Shown here one piece after another: positions 7,386 to 15,205 of a DNA stretch of 27,453 nucleotides (within the stretch, counting starts at the first letter, position 1; each line of letters starts with the position of its first letter). The notes beneath the pieces are model-generated. The model was given only the letters and a program-made list of their open reading frames with translations, made no database searches and was not told the DNA's origin. The position numbers and the translations under genes were made by a program. The DNA comes from an uncultured Bacilli bacterium (GTDB lineage Bacteria; Bacillota_I; Bacilli_A; RF39; UBA660), in the NCBI GenBank assembly GCA_944358225.1, contig CALVQP010000003.1, positions 1 through 27,453 of the forward strand, written 5' to 3'.

Positions 7386-7649
7386 ATGGCAAGAAGTTTA
7401 AAAAAAGGACCTTATGTCTTTGACCGACTATTAAAAAAGGTTCAAACATTAAATGAAGCAAACAAAAAAGAAGTTATAAAAACATGGTCACGCCGTTCAA
7501 CAATTTATCCTGACTTTATCGGGCATACAATTGCAGTACACAATGGTAAAGAGTTTATTCCTGTATATATAACTGAAGATATGGTTGGACATAAACTTGG
7601 TGAATTTGCTGCAACACGTAAATTTGGCGGACATGCAGGTCAAAAGTAG
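7386..7649 (+). CDS. rpsS: 30S ribosomal protein S19
   Basis: Small-subunit head protein that contacts S13 and the A-site region. 87 residues, a few shorter than the usual ~92 because the Lys/Arg tail after GHAGQK is missing. MARSLKKGPYVFDRLL, TWSRRSTIYPDFIGHTIAVHNGKEFIPVYITEDMVGHKLGEFA (two adjoining conserved blocks) and TRKFGGHAG fix the identity. RBS AGGAGG precedes the ATG. Standard neighbours rplB and rplV. Confidence 0.96.
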   Translation: MARSLKKGPYVFDRLLKKVQTLNEANKKEVIKTWSRRSTIYPDFIGHTIAVHNGKEFIPVYITEDMVGHKLGEFAATRKFGGHAGQK

Positions 7650-7668
7650 GAAGAGAGGATAAGTTAAA

Positions 7669-8013
7669 ATGGAAGCATATGCAATACATAAAAGTGCGAT
7701 GATTGCTCCTCGTAAAGCAAGAATGACTCTTGATTTAATAAGAGGAAAAGACGTTCACACTGCCCAAGGTATTTTAAATACTACAAATACAAAAGCTAGC
7801 CGTTTAATTCTTAAAGTTTTAAACTCAGCTATCGCTAATGCAGTTAATAATAACGGTGCTGATGAAAATTCTTTAGTTATCTCTGAATGCTTTATTAATC
7901 CAGGACCTGTTTATAAGAGAATTAAATTTGCATCACGCGGTAATGTCGATCGTCGCGATAAAAGAACAAGTCATATTACTGTTAAAGTAAGTGACCAAGT
8001 TAAGGAGGTTTAA
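7669..8013 (+). CDS. rplV: 50S ribosomal protein L22
   Basis: Large-subunit protein whose beta-hairpin helps form the tunnel constriction, where macrolide-resistance changes occur. 114 residues, normal. The N-terminal KSAMIAPRKARMTLDLIRGK, the central helix LILKVLNSAIANAVNN and the hairpin INPGPVYKRIKFASRGNVDRR (about 82-102) are intact. The RBS is GGAAGAGAGGAT. Its stop is 2 bases before the rpsC start, whose RBS AAGGAGG lies in the end of rplV. Confidence 0.96.
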   Translation: MEAYAIHKSAMIAPRKARMTLDLIRGKDVHTAQGILNTTNTKASRLILKVLNSAIANAVNNNGADENSLVISECFINPGPVYKRIKFASRGNVDRRDKRTSHITVKVSDQVKEV

Positions 8014-8015
8014 GA

Positions 8016-8699
8016 ATGGGACAAAAAGTAAATCCTAATGGTCTTAGACTAGGAATCACTAAAGATTGGGAATCAAAATGGTATGCTAATAATAAAGACT
8101 TTGGTGATACATTAAACAAAGATTTAAAAATTCGTAAATTTTTAGAAAAAGAACTAAAAAACGCAGCAGTAGCTTCAGTTGTTATTGAAAGAACTGCTAA
8201 AAAATGTGATATTACTATCAACACAGCTAAACCAGGAGTAATCATTGGTAAAGGCGGCGAAGATATCGACAAATTAAGAAAAAAGATCGCTCGTCTTGTT
8301 GGTGAAGAAGTATATATTTCAATCATGGAAGTTAAAAATCCAGATCTTTGTGCTAAATTAGTAGCTGACAATATTGCAGCCCAAATAGAAGCGCGTGCAC
8401 CATTTAGAAGTGCTCAAAAAAGAGCTATTCGTAACACCATGAAAGCCGGTGCCAAAGGTATTAAAACAGCTTGTTCTGGACGTTTAGGCGGTGCTGAAAT
8501 GGCTCGTACAGAAGGATATACCGAAGGAACTGTTCCACTACATACTCTACGCGCTAATGTTGATTTTGCTCAATCAGAAGCTGATACAACATATGGGAAA
8601 ATCGGAGTAAAAGTATGGATTTATAAAGGTGAAGTACTTCCAACTAAAACTAATGTTAAAGGGGGTAAAGATAATGCCACTAATGCCAAAAAGAACTAA
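8016..8699 (+). CDS. rpsC: 30S ribosomal protein S3
   Basis: mRNA-entry-channel protein with helicase-related function. 227 residues, typical. MGQKVNPNGLRLGITKDWESKW starts it; the KH domain with VIIGKGGEDIDKLRK (about 74-88) and the C-terminal domain TACSGRLGGAEMARTEGYTEG and GVKVWIYKGEVLPTK follow. The last 26 bases overlap the start of rplP, and the Lys/Asn-rich tail (GGKDNATNAKKN) is encoded in that overlap. ATG has AAGGAGG 6 bases upstream. Confidence 0.97.
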   Translation: MGQKVNPNGLRLGITKDWESKWYANNKDFGDTLNKDLKIRKFLEKELKNAAVASVVIERTAKKCDITINTAKPGVIIGKGGEDIDKLRKKIARLVGEEVYISIMEVKNPDLCAKLVADNIAAQIEARAPFRSAQKRAIRNTMKAGAKGIKTACSGRLGGAEMARTEGYTEGTVPLHTLRANVDFAQSEADTTYGKIGVKVWIYKGEVLPTKTNVKGGKDNATNAKKN

Positions 8700-9099
8700 A
8701 TATCGTAAACCTCATCGTTTAACTTATGATGGTCATGCTCGCGGTAACACAGAGTTACATTTTGGATCTTTTGGACTTCAAGCAAAAGAAGGGGCATGGA
8801 TCACTACCCGCCAAATTGAAGCAGCTCGTATCGCTATGACTCGTTACATGAAACGTGGCGGAAAAGTATGGATAAATATTTTCCCTCACTTAGCTCTAAC
8901 TAAAAAACCTCTTGAAACTCGTCAAGGTAAAGGTAAAGGTAACGTTGAAGATTGGGTAGCTGTAGTAAAAACTGGCAAAATTATGTTTGAAATTGACGGT
9001 GTTACAGAAGAAGTTGCTCGTGAAGCTCTTCGTTTAGCTGCTCACAAATTACCAATTAAATGTAAATTTGTAAAAAAGGAAGAACAAGGAGGTAACTAA
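8674..9099 (+). CDS. rplP: 50S ribosomal protein L16
   Basis: Binds at the A- and P-site region of the large subunit, among the last proteins to assemble. 141 residues. I set the start at ATG 8674 (MPLMPKRTKYRK) because AAAGGGGG (8658-8665) is 8 bases upstream and L16 proteins begin M-x-PKR; an ATG at 8683 is possible, and the more upstream in-frame ATG at 8629 only adds non-family residues. Core motifs: GNTELHFGSFGLQAKE, AARIAMTRYMKRGGKVWINIFPH and GKGNVEDWVAVVKTGKIMFE. It overlaps the rpsC end by 26 bases. Confidence 0.95.
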   Translation: MPLMPKRTKYRKPHRLTYDGHARGNTELHFGSFGLQAKEGAWITTRQIEAARIAMTRYMKRGGKVWINIFPHLALTKKPLETRQGKGKGNVEDWVAVVKTGKIMFEIDGVTEEVAREALRLAAHKLPIKCKFVKKEEQGGN

Positions 9100-9100
9100 G

Positions 9101-9304
9101 ATGAAAGTAGAAGAATTACGCAAACTAACTGATGCAGAATTAATTGCTAAAATTAGTGAAACTAAAAAAGAATTATTTAACTTAAGATTAAAAAAAGCTA
9201 CTGGACAACTTGATAAACCTTCTGATGTTTCTAAACTTCGTAAAAGCGTAGCGAGAATGAAGACAATCTTAAACGAAAGAAAATTAAATGGAGGTGCTAA
9301 ATAA
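9101..9304 (+). CDS. rpmC: 50S ribosomal protein L29
   Basis: Small helical-hairpin protein near the tunnel exit. 67 residues, normal. MKVEELRKLTDAELIAKI, ETKKELFNLRLKKATGQLD and VSKLRKSVARMKTILNER define the two helices. It begins one base after the rplP stop; its own stop overlaps the rpsQ ATG by one base, indicating coupled translation. Confidence 0.95.
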   Translation: MKVEELRKLTDAELIAKISETKKELFNLRLKKATGQLDKPSDVSKLRKSVARMKTILNERKLNGGAK

Positions 9305-9564
9305 TGGCAGAAACTAAAAATAGGGAATTAGTTGGAAAAGTAGTAAGTGCGAAAAATGATAAAACTATTACTGTTTTAGTCGAAACATCAAAAATGCACC
9401 CACTATATAAAAAACGTGTAAAATATTCTAAAAAATATACAGCTCATGATGAAAAAAATGAAGCAAAAGAAGGGGACACAGTTAGATTAGTTAGTACTCG
9501 ACCACTATCTAAAACTAAAAGATATGAATTAGCCGAAGTAATAACTAAAGCTGTTGTTTTATAG
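9304..9564 (+). CDS. rpsQ: 30S ribosomal protein S17
   Basis: Primary 16S rRNA-binding protein of the OB-fold type. 86 residues, normal. LVGKVVSAKNDKTITVLVE, the loop HPLYKKRVKYSKKYTAHDE and the C-terminal GDTVRLVSTRPLSKTKRYEL are diagnostic. The RBS AATGGAGGTGC lies in the end of rpmC. The stop is followed after 11 bases by rplN. Confidence 0.95.
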   Translation: MAETKNRELVGKVVSAKNDKTITVLVETSKMHPLYKKRVKYSKKYTAHDEKNEAKEGDTVRLVSTRPLSKTKRYELAEVITKAVVL

Positions 9565-9575
9565 GAGGTATCATT

Positions 9576-9944
9576 ATGGTTCAACAAGAAACCCGTTTAA
9601 AAGTTGCTGATAACTCTGGAGCCAGAGAATTACTTGTAATTCGTGTGCTTGGAGGAAGCAAAGTTAAATATGGAAATATCGGTGATATCGTTGTTGGTAC
9701 TGTTAAAAAGGCAATTCCAAACAGTAACATCAAAAAAGGAAAAGTAGTAAAAGCTGTAATTGTTAGAAGTGTAGAAGGGGTTAGAAGAAAAGATGGAAGT
9801 TATATCAAATTTGATGATAACGCTTGCGTATTAATCAAAGATGATAAGAATCCAGTAGGAACTAGAGTTCTAGGCCCAGTAGCTAGAGAATTACGTGAAA
9901 AAGATTTCATGAAAATTGTTTCTCTTGCCCCAGAAGTATTATAG
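9576..9944 (+). CDS. rplN: 50S ribosomal protein L14
   Basis: Subunit-interface protein and binding site for the silencing factor RsfS. 122 residues, exactly the usual length. MVQQETRLKVADNSGARELL, VIRVLGGSKVKYGNIGDIVV, VKAVIVRSVEGVRRKDGSYI, DDNACVLIKDDKNPVGTRVL and GPVARELREKDFMKIVSLAPEVL (each a conserved block) are unbroken. The RBS is TAGGAGGT, overlapping the rpsQ stop. Confidence 0.97.
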   Translation: MVQQETRLKVADNSGARELLVIRVLGGSKVKYGNIGDIVVGTVKKAIPNSNIKKGKVVKAVIVRSVEGVRRKDGSYIKFDDNACVLIKDDKNPVGTRVLGPVARELREKDFMKIVSLAPEVL

Positions 9945-9953
9945 GAGGTTAAT

Positions 9954-10235
9954 ATGAAAGTTAAAGTTAACGACAAAGTAAAAATCATTGCCGGCAAAGA
10001 TAAAGGCAAAGAAGGAAAAGTTATCAAGACTTTAAAAAAAGATGATAAAGTAATTGTTGAAGGTATTAATATCATCACTAAACATGTTAAACCAAATGGT
10101 ATGGGTGAAACTGGCGGAATTAGGAAAATGGAAGCTCCTATTCATGTTTCTAACGTAAAAGTAATTACAGATACTAAAAAAACTACTACAAAAGCAGATA
10201 AAAAACCTGCAAAAAAAGAAAAGAAAGCTAATTAG
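9954..10235 (+). CDS. rplX: 50S ribosomal protein L24 with replaced C-terminus
   Basis: Assembly-initiator protein near the tunnel exit. The KOW core is standard: VNDKVKIIAGKDKGKEGKVI (about 5-24), VIVEGINIITKHVKP and GGIRKMEAPIHVSNVKVI. After about residue 71 the usual segment with a PKTGKPTRVGY-like motif is missing; instead there is a 22-residue tail with nine Lys (KKTTTKADKKPAKKEKKAN at its end). Total 93 residues against the usual ~103. There is no frameshift evidence: the stop is followed by AGGAGG and rplE in normal spacing. This is likely a lineage-specific tail. Confidence 0.93.
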   Translation: MKVKVNDKVKIIAGKDKGKEGKVIKTLKKDDKVIVEGINIITKHVKPNGMGETGGIRKMEAPIHVSNVKVITDTKKTTTKADKKPAKKEKKAN

Positions 10236-10246
10236 GAGGTAAAGTT

Positions 10247-10786
10247 ATGAGTAATTTTAAAAATTTATACGATCAAGAAATTAAACCATCTTTACAAAAA
10301 AAGTTTAATTACAAATCAATAATGGAAGTTCCTAAATTAGAAAAAATTGTTATAAATATGGGAGTTGGCGAAGCTTCTCATGATTCAAAATTTATTGATG
10401 CTGCATTAAAAGATTTAGAAGTATTAGCTGGCCAAAAACCAATTGCTACTAAAGCTAAAAAATCAATTGCAGGTTTCAAAGTTCGTGAAGGTCAAACAAT
10501 TGGTGCTAAAGTAACTTTACGTGGCGAAAATATGTATAACTTCATGGAAAAATTAATTAGAATAGCTTTACCTCGTGTTAGAGATTTTAGAGGTGTATCT
10601 AAAACAGCATTTGATGGCAAAGGTAATTATACTTTAGGAATAAAAGAACAACTAATATTCCCAGAAATTGATTATGATAATGTATTAAAAATTAGAGGTA
10701 TGGATATTGTTTTTGTAACAACTGCAAAAACAAACGAAGAGGCTAAAAGTTTACTTGAAGGCTTCGGAATGCCTTTTAGAAAGTAA
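10247..10786 (+). CDS. rplE: 50S ribosomal protein L5
   Basis: Binds 5S rRNA and contacts the P-site tRNA. 179 residues, normal. IMEVPKLEKIVINMGVGEAS, QKPIATKAKKSIAGFKVREG, IGAKVTLRGENMYNFMEKLI, ALPRVRDFRGVSKTAFDGKG and IFPEIDYDNVLKIRGMDI are the familiar conserved blocks. The RBS TTAGGAGGT overlaps the rplX stop. Confidence 0.97.
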   Translation: MSNFKNLYDQEIKPSLQKKFNYKSIMEVPKLEKIVINMGVGEASHDSKFIDAALKDLEVLAGQKPIATKAKKSIAGFKVREGQTIGAKVTLRGENMYNFMEKLIRIALPRVRDFRGVSKTAFDGKGNYTLGIKEQLIFPEIDYDNVLKIRGMDIVFVTTAKTNEEAKSLLEGFGMPFRK

Positions 10787-10803
10787 GTTAGGAGGAACTA
10801 ATA

Positions 10804-10989
10804 ATGGCAAAAAAATCAATGATTGCAAAACAAAAAAGAACACCAAAGTTTAAATCACGTGCTTACACTCGTTGTGAAAGATGTGGACGACCTCATGGTG
10901 TACTTCGCAAATTCAAACTATGCCGTATTTGTTTTAGAGAACTTGCTAATAAAGGACAAATACCTGGCGTAAAGAAATCAAGTTGGTAA
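10804..10989 (+). CDS. rpsN: 30S ribosomal protein S14, zinc-binding (type Z)
   Basis: Small-subunit head protein. 61 residues with a zinc ribbon: C24-x2-C27 and C40-x2-C43 within RCERCGRPHGVLRKFKLCRIC region. This short C+ form is typical of Firmicutes main spc operons; many Bacilli keep a longer zinc-free copy elsewhere, made under zinc starvation. Ends GQIPGVKKSSW as expected. RBS TTAGGAGG is 9 bases from the ATG. Confidence 0.97.
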   Translation: MAKKSMIAKQKRTPKFKSRAYTRCERCGRPHGVLRKFKLCRICFRELANKGQIPGVKKSSW

Positions 10990-11005
10990 GAAGGGAGGAA
11001 TTCAA

Positions 11006-11401
11006 ATGGTAGCAGATAGAATAGCAGATATGCTTACAAGAATTCGTAATGCAAATCAAATGAAATATGATACTGTAGAAGTTTTAGGTTCTAAAATGAC
11101 TTTAAAAATTGCTGAAATTCTTAAAGAAGAAGGATATATAGCTGACTACAAGTATGAAAAAAATATAAAAGGTGATAAATTAAAGTTAACTTTAAAATAC
11201 ACTGAAGATAAAGAAAGAGTAATTACTGGTTTAAAAAGAATTAGTAAATCAGGGTTACGTGTTTATGCTAAATGTGATGAAATTCCTCACGTCCTAAATG
11301 GTCTAGGAATTGCCATCATTTCAACTTCAAAAGGATTAATGACTGATAAAAAAGCAAGAGAAGCTGGTCTAGGAGGAGAAGTACTTGCCTTTATTTGGTA
11401 A
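11006..11401 (+). CDS. rpsH: 30S ribosomal protein S8
   Basis: Primary 16S rRNA-binding protein; in E. coli the translational repressor of the spc operon. 131 residues, normal. The N-terminus reads MVADRIADMLTRIRNANQ, one or two residues shorter than the usual MVMTDPIADMLTRIRN. The C-terminal rRNA-binding segment GLGIAIISTSKGLMTDKKAR and the end GGEVLAFIW are intact. RBS GGGAGGA is upstream. Confidence 0.96.
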   Translation: MVADRIADMLTRIRNANQMKYDTVEVLGSKMTLKIAEILKEEGYIADYKYEKNIKGDKLKLTLKYTEDKERVITGLKRISKSGLRVYAKCDEIPHVLNGLGIAIISTSKGLMTDKKAREAGLGGEVLAFIW

Positions 11402-11414
11402 GGAAAATTAAACT

Positions 11415-11951
11415 ATGAGTAGAATTGGAAAAAGAGAATTAATTATTCCTGAAGGTGTAACCTTAACAATTGCTGATAATAAAGTAACTGTTAAAGGACC
11501 TAAAGGGGAACTAAGTATGACTTATAGTCACTTAATTACAGTTGAAGTTGTGGATAATAAAGTAATTACCAAAAGATTAAACGAAACTAAAAATGCTAAA
11601 CAATTACACGGTACAACGAATGCTCTAATCAAAAATATGATTGTTGGCGTTACTGAGGGATATACTAAAGATCTTGAAGCAGTTGGAGTTGGTTACAGAT
11701 TTAATGTAGCTGGCAATAAAATTACTGTCAATGCTGGATATTCTCATCCTGTAATTGTTGAGGTACCAAGTGATTTAAAAGCTGAATCTAAAAGTAATAC
11801 TGAACTTAGTATTAGTGGTATAGATAAGCAAAGAGTTACAGAATTTGCGGCTAATATTCGTAAGATTAGACAACCAGAACCATATAAGGGTAAAGGTATT
11901 CGTTATAAAGGTGAACACATTCGTCGTAAAGAAGGAAAAAAGGCAGCTTAA
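11415..11951 (+). CDS. rplF: 50S ribosomal protein L6
   Basis: Two-domain protein at the base of the L7/L12 stalk near the factor-binding site. 178 residues, normal. MSRIGKRELIIPEGV, VTVKGPKGELS, the inter-domain GTTNALIKNMIVGVTEGYTK, and the C-terminal rRNA-binding KIRQPEPYKGKGIRYKGEHI are present. It is 13 bases after rpsH with a modest RBS (AAGGAAA), weaker than most in the operon. Confidence 0.96.
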   Translation: MSRIGKRELIIPEGVTLTIADNKVTVKGPKGELSMTYSHLITVEVVDNKVITKRLNETKNAKQLHGTTNALIKNMIVGVTEGYTKDLEAVGVGYRFNVAGNKITVNAGYSHPVIVEVPSDLKAESKSNTELSISGIDKQRVTEFAANIRKIRQPEPYKGKGIRYKGEHIRRKEGKKAA

Positions 11952-11972
11952 TAAGGTAAGGAGTTAGGAAAA

Positions 11973-12329
11973 ATGATAAAAAAAGAATCAAAAAATGTTG
12001 CACGTCAAAGAAGACATGCTCGTGTTAGAAACAAAATATCTGGCACAGCAAGTTGTCCTAGACTTAACGTATTTAGATCAAATTCTAATATTTTCGCTCA
12101 AATAATTGATGATGAAAAAGGTACTACCTTAGTAAGCTCTTCATCAGTTGCATTAAAAATCAACAATGGTGGAAATATTGAAGGAGCAAAACTTGTTGGT
12201 AAGGATATTGCTCAAAAAGCTCAAAAAGCAAAAATTCAAAAAGTAGTTTTCGATAGAGGTGGATACCTTTACCATGGTCGTGTTAAAGCTTTAGCAGAAG
12301 CTGCTCGCGAAAATGGACTAGAATTTTAA
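11973..12329 (+). CDS. rplR: 50S ribosomal protein L18
   Basis: 5S rRNA-binding protein of the central protuberance. 118 residues, normal. Basic N-terminus with RQRRHARVRNKISGTASCPR, LNVFRSNSNIFAQIIDDEKG, and the C-terminal VVFDRGGYLYHGRVKALAEA followed by AARENGLEF are diagnostic. RBS TAAGGAG is upstream, 21 bases after rplF. Confidence 0.96.
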   Translation: MIKKESKNVARQRRHARVRNKISGTASCPRLNVFRSNSNIFAQIIDDEKGTTLVSSSSVALKINNGGNIEGAKLVGKDIAQKAQKAKIQKVVFDRGGYLYHGRVKALAEAARENGLEF

Positions 12330-12343
12330 GAGGAGGTAAAGAT

Positions 12344-12847
12344 ATGCCAAAATTTGATAAAGACTCTAAGAAAAATCTGCTTGAAGAAACTGTTGTTTCC
12401 ATATCACGTGTTACTAAAGTAACTAAAGGTGGTAGACATTTTAGATTTTCTGCTACAGTTGTTGTTGGAAACCGTAAAGGCTTAGTTGGTATCGGTACTG
12501 GAAAAGCAAACGAAGTGCCAGAAGCTATCAAAAAGGCTATTCAAGCAGCTAATAAAAACGTTGTAAAAATTGCTTTAATTGATAATCGTACAATACCTCA
12601 CGATGCAATTGCGAAAGTAGGTCGTGCTAAAGTGTTAGTAAAACCTGCTAAAGAAGGTACTGGAGTTATCGCTGGTGGTGCAGCTCGTGCAGTATTAGAG
12701 TTAGCGGGAATTAAAGATATCGTATCTAAATCTTTAGGCTCAAATACTAAGATTAATGTAGCAAAGGCTACTTTAGAAGCATTAAAAATGCAAAGAACAC
12801 CAGAAAAAATCGCTTTGTTACGCGGAAAGAAAGTAGAGGAGTTATAA
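12344..12847 (+). CDS. rpsE: 30S ribosomal protein S5
   Basis: Decoding-fidelity and mRNA-entry protein. 167 residues, normal. The double-stranded-RNA-binding-like N-terminal domain contains VSISRVTKVTKGGRHFRFSA and VGNRKGLVGIGTGKANEVPE (spectinomycin-loop region around residues 25-35); the C-terminal domain has GTGVIAGGAARAVLELAGIK and SKSLGSNTKINVAKATLEAL. In most bacteria rpmD (L30) follows; here the stop is one base before rplO, with no room for it. Confidence 0.97.
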   Translation: MPKFDKDSKKNLLEETVVSISRVTKVTKGGRHFRFSATVVVGNRKGLVGIGTGKANEVPEAIKKAIQAANKNVVKIALIDNRTIPHDAIAKVGRAKVLVKPAKEGTGVIAGGAARAVLELAGIKDIVSKSLGSNTKINVAKATLEALKMQRTPEKIALLRGKKVEEL

Positions 12848-12848
12848 A

Positions 12849-13292
12849 ATGAAATTACATGAATTAAACAGAGCTCCGGAAGCTAAAAGTAAAAAAAGAG
12901 TAGGTAGAGGTCCCGGAAGTGGAATGGGAAAAACTTCTACGCGTGGTGAAAAAGGGCAACTTGCTCGTAGTGGCGGAAAAGTTCATGCTTGGTTTGAGGG
13001 TGGACAAACTCCATTATATAGAAGATTGCCAAAACGTGGTTTTAACAACACTCGTTTTGCAACTAAATTCGCTACTATTAATTTAAGCGATATTGATAAG
13101 TTCTTTAACGATGGTGATACAGTAACTCCTGAAGTACTAAAAGAAAGAGGAATTATTAAAAAGCAATTAGATGGCGTAAAAGTCTTGGCAAATGGGGAAC
13201 TTACAAAAAAATTAACAATCAAAGCTCATCGTTTCTCATCATCAGCTGTTAGCAAAATTGAAAGTGCTGGATCAAAAGCTGAGGTGATTTAG
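12849..13292 (+). CDS. rplO: 50S ribosomal protein L15
   Basis: Late-assembling large-subunit protein. 147 residues, normal. N-terminal glycine-rich part KKRVGRGPGSGMGKTSTRGE, then GGQTPLYRRLPKRGFNN, and the C-terminal domain from VTPEVLKERGI to AHRFSSSAVSKIESAG. The RBS GAGGAG lies inside the end of rpsE. Its stop abuts the secY ATG without a gap. Confidence 0.96.
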   Translation: MKLHELNRAPEAKSKKRVGRGPGSGMGKTSTRGEKGQLARSGGKVHAWFEGGQTPLYRRLPKRGFNNTRFATKFATINLSDIDKFFNDGDTVTPEVLKERGIIKKQLDGVKVLANGELTKKLTIKAHRFSSSAVSKIESAGSKAEVI

Positions 13293-14552
13293 ATGTTTGC
13301 AACTATGAAGCAAATATTTCATAAATCAAACAAAGATTTAAGACATAGAATAATTTTTACTCTATTCATTTTAGGAATATTTTGTATCGGGACAAACATA
13401 ACTGTTCCTTGGGCTTCATCAATTTATAAAGAATTAGGCTTTCTAGAATTATTCGATTTAATGGCTGGAGGGGCTCTAAAACAATTTAGTATATTTGCTT
13501 TAGGGGTTAGCCCTTATATTACAGCTTCAATTATAACTCAGCTATTACAAATGGATATTATTCCTTATTTTAGTGAGTTAAAAGATCAAGGTTATGTGGG
13601 AAAACAAAAAATAAATAAAATAACCCGATATTTAGGAATACTATTTGCTTTTATTCAAGGATATGTATTTTCTATAGCCTTCTTAGGATCAAATAATGTT
13701 CTTGATATCTTAAAAACATCACTAGTTTTAACCGCTGGGACATCTTTACTAATGTGGTTAGGTGATAAAATAACAGAAAAAGGTATTGGAAATGGTTTAT
13801 CATTATTAATTATGGCTGGTATTATAGAGTCTATTCCAAGCATGTTTAAAACCGCTTTTGATGGTCTGATAACTAACGGAACTCATGCTACAGCTATAGG
13901 AATTACCTTATTTAGTATCTTTGTTATTGTTTATTTATTAATAATTGTCGGTGTTATATTTATTCAATTAGCTGAACGTCGAATTCCGATTCAATATGCC
14001 AATCGTAGTAACACTGTAATCGCCTCAGAAAAATCTTTTTTACCAATTAAGATTAATTCTGCTGGTGTAATTCCTGTAATCTTTGCATCTGTATTACTTG
14101 CCTTACCAGTTACAATCGTTAACTTTATCGGCAACGAAACAGCCATAAACTTTGTTAACAATTGGATAAATTACACTTCGCCAACCGGTTTCTTACTATA
14201 TATTGTTTTAATCTTCTTCTTCGGATATTTTTATACGTTTATGCAAATGAATCCTGAAGAAATGAGTAAAAACTTAAATAAAAACGGTGGCTATATTCCC
14301 GGAGTAAGGCCTGGAAAACCAACAAGCAATTATCTTAGCAAAGTTTTATCCTCACTAACAATTATGGGATCGATTTTCCTAGTTGTAATTGCCGGTTTAC
14401 CGATTATATTTTCCAGTTTTTCAGGGTTAGATAGTTCTGTAACTATTGGTGGAACTGGATTACTAATTGTTGTTGGTGTTGCTATTGAGACGTATAAACA
14501 ACTTGAAAGTAGTATCGTAAGTCGTAGTTATAAGAGGAGTAAAAGAATATGA
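13293..14552 (+). CDS. secY: Protein translocase channel subunit SecY
   Basis: Channel of the Sec translocon in the cytoplasmic membrane; exports unfolded proteins with SecA and inserts membrane proteins with SRP. 419 residues (usual 420-440), about ten hydrophobic segments. Family markers: DLRHRIIFTLFILGIFCIG in helix 1, the plug region with GGALKQFSIFALGVSPYITA, GDKITEKGIGNGLSLLI, and PTGFLLYIVLIFFFGYFYTF before the cytosolic loop MNPEEMSKNLNKNGGYIPG used by SecA and ribosomes. The ATG directly follows the rplO stop, with GAGGTGA inside rplO as RBS. The stop overlaps adk by 4 bases (ATGA). Confidence 0.97.
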   Translation: MFATMKQIFHKSNKDLRHRIIFTLFILGIFCIGTNITVPWASSIYKELGFLELFDLMAGGALKQFSIFALGVSPYITASIITQLLQMDIIPYFSELKDQGYVGKQKINKITRYLGILFAFIQGYVFSIAFLGSNNVLDILKTSLVLTAGTSLLMWLGDKITEKGIGNGLSLLIMAGIIESIPSMFKTAFDGLITNGTHATAIGITLFSIFVIVYLLIIVGVIFIQLAERRIPIQYANRSNTVIASEKSFLPIKINSAGVIPVIFASVLLALPVTIVNFIGNETAINFVNNWINYTSPTGFLLYIVLIFFFGYFYTFMQMNPEEMSKNLNKNGGYIPGVRPGKPTSNYLSKVLSSLTIMGSIFLVVIAGLPIIFSSFSGLDSSVTIGGTGLLIVVGVAIETYKQLESSIVSRSYKRSKRI

Positions 14553-15205
14553 AAAATCTCATATTCATAGCTCCTCACGGAACTGGCAAAGGAACACAAT
14601 GTGACTTGCTTGTTCAAAAATACAATTATAATCATATTGCCACTGGTAATATGATTAGAGAAGCTATAAGCAAAAATGATGATTTTTCTGACAAACTAAA
14701 AAATATTATTGATAGCGGAAAACTTGTAGATGATGATATTATCTTAAAAATGTTAAACAATTATTTAGAAAAAAATAATTTATCTACAAGCATTGTTTTT
14801 GACGGCTATCCTAGAAATTTAAATCAGGCTTTAGATTTAGAAAAATTAATGAGTCAAAAAAGGATAAAAATTGATTTAGTAATTTATTTAAAAATCGATA
14901 AAGAAGAAGCTTTAAAAAGAACATTAGGACGTCAATTTTGTCCTAACTGTCAACGCTCATATAATATATATTACCAAGACTTAAAGCCTAAACAAGAAAA
15001 TATATGTGATGTATGCAATACGAACTTGGAAAATCGTAGCGATGATACCAAAGAAACATTTGATAAATTATTTAATGTTTTCTTAAAAGAAACTGAACCA
15101 GTCTTAAGATATTATCAAGAAAAAAATATTTTAAAAATAATAGATGCTTCAAAATCCAAAGAGGAAATATTTGCTATAATTGAAGAAAGTATAAGTGATA
15201 ATTAA
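14549..15205 (+). CDS. adk: Adenylate kinase, zinc-lid type
   Basis: Interconverts ATP + AMP and 2 ADP in the cytosol. 218 residues. P-loop at 8-16 reads APHGTGKGT: the invariant Lys (K14) is present but the usual first Gly (GPPGAGKGT) is Ala. TGNMIREAI replaces TGDM(L/F)R; DGYPRNLNQA is the AMP-binding loop. The lid carries four cysteines in two CxxC pairs (CPNC and CDVC, about 131-157), as in Gram-positive zinc-binding enzymes. Placed between secY and map, as is standard. The substitutions are unusual but the catalytic arginines (TLGRQFC, NRSDDT) are visible. Confidence 0.95.
   Translation: MKNLIFIAPHGTGKGTQCDLLVQKYNYNHIATGNMIREAISKNDDFSDKLKNIIDSGKLVDDDIILKMLNNYLEKNNLSTSIVFDGYPRNLNQALDLEKLMSQKRIKIDLVIYLKIDKEEALKRTLGRQFCPNCQRSYNIYYQDLKPKQENICDVCNTNLENRSDDTKETFDKLFNVFLKETEPVLRYYQEKNILKIIDASKSKEEIFAIIEESISDN

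Noticed and set aside
8000..8371. 123-codon open frame on the minus strand opposite rpsC, and similar long antisense frames opposite rplB, rplN, rpsE, rplO and rpsK
   Set aside because: Shadows of conserved coding sequence: no ribosome-binding sites, low-complexity Ser/Leu/Phe-rich products, no family resemblance.
8629..8673. N-terminal extension of L16 from the ATG at 8629
   Set aside because: It has no family similarity and lies inside rpsC; the ATG at 8674 has a strong Shine-Dalgarno sequence and the normal L16 start.
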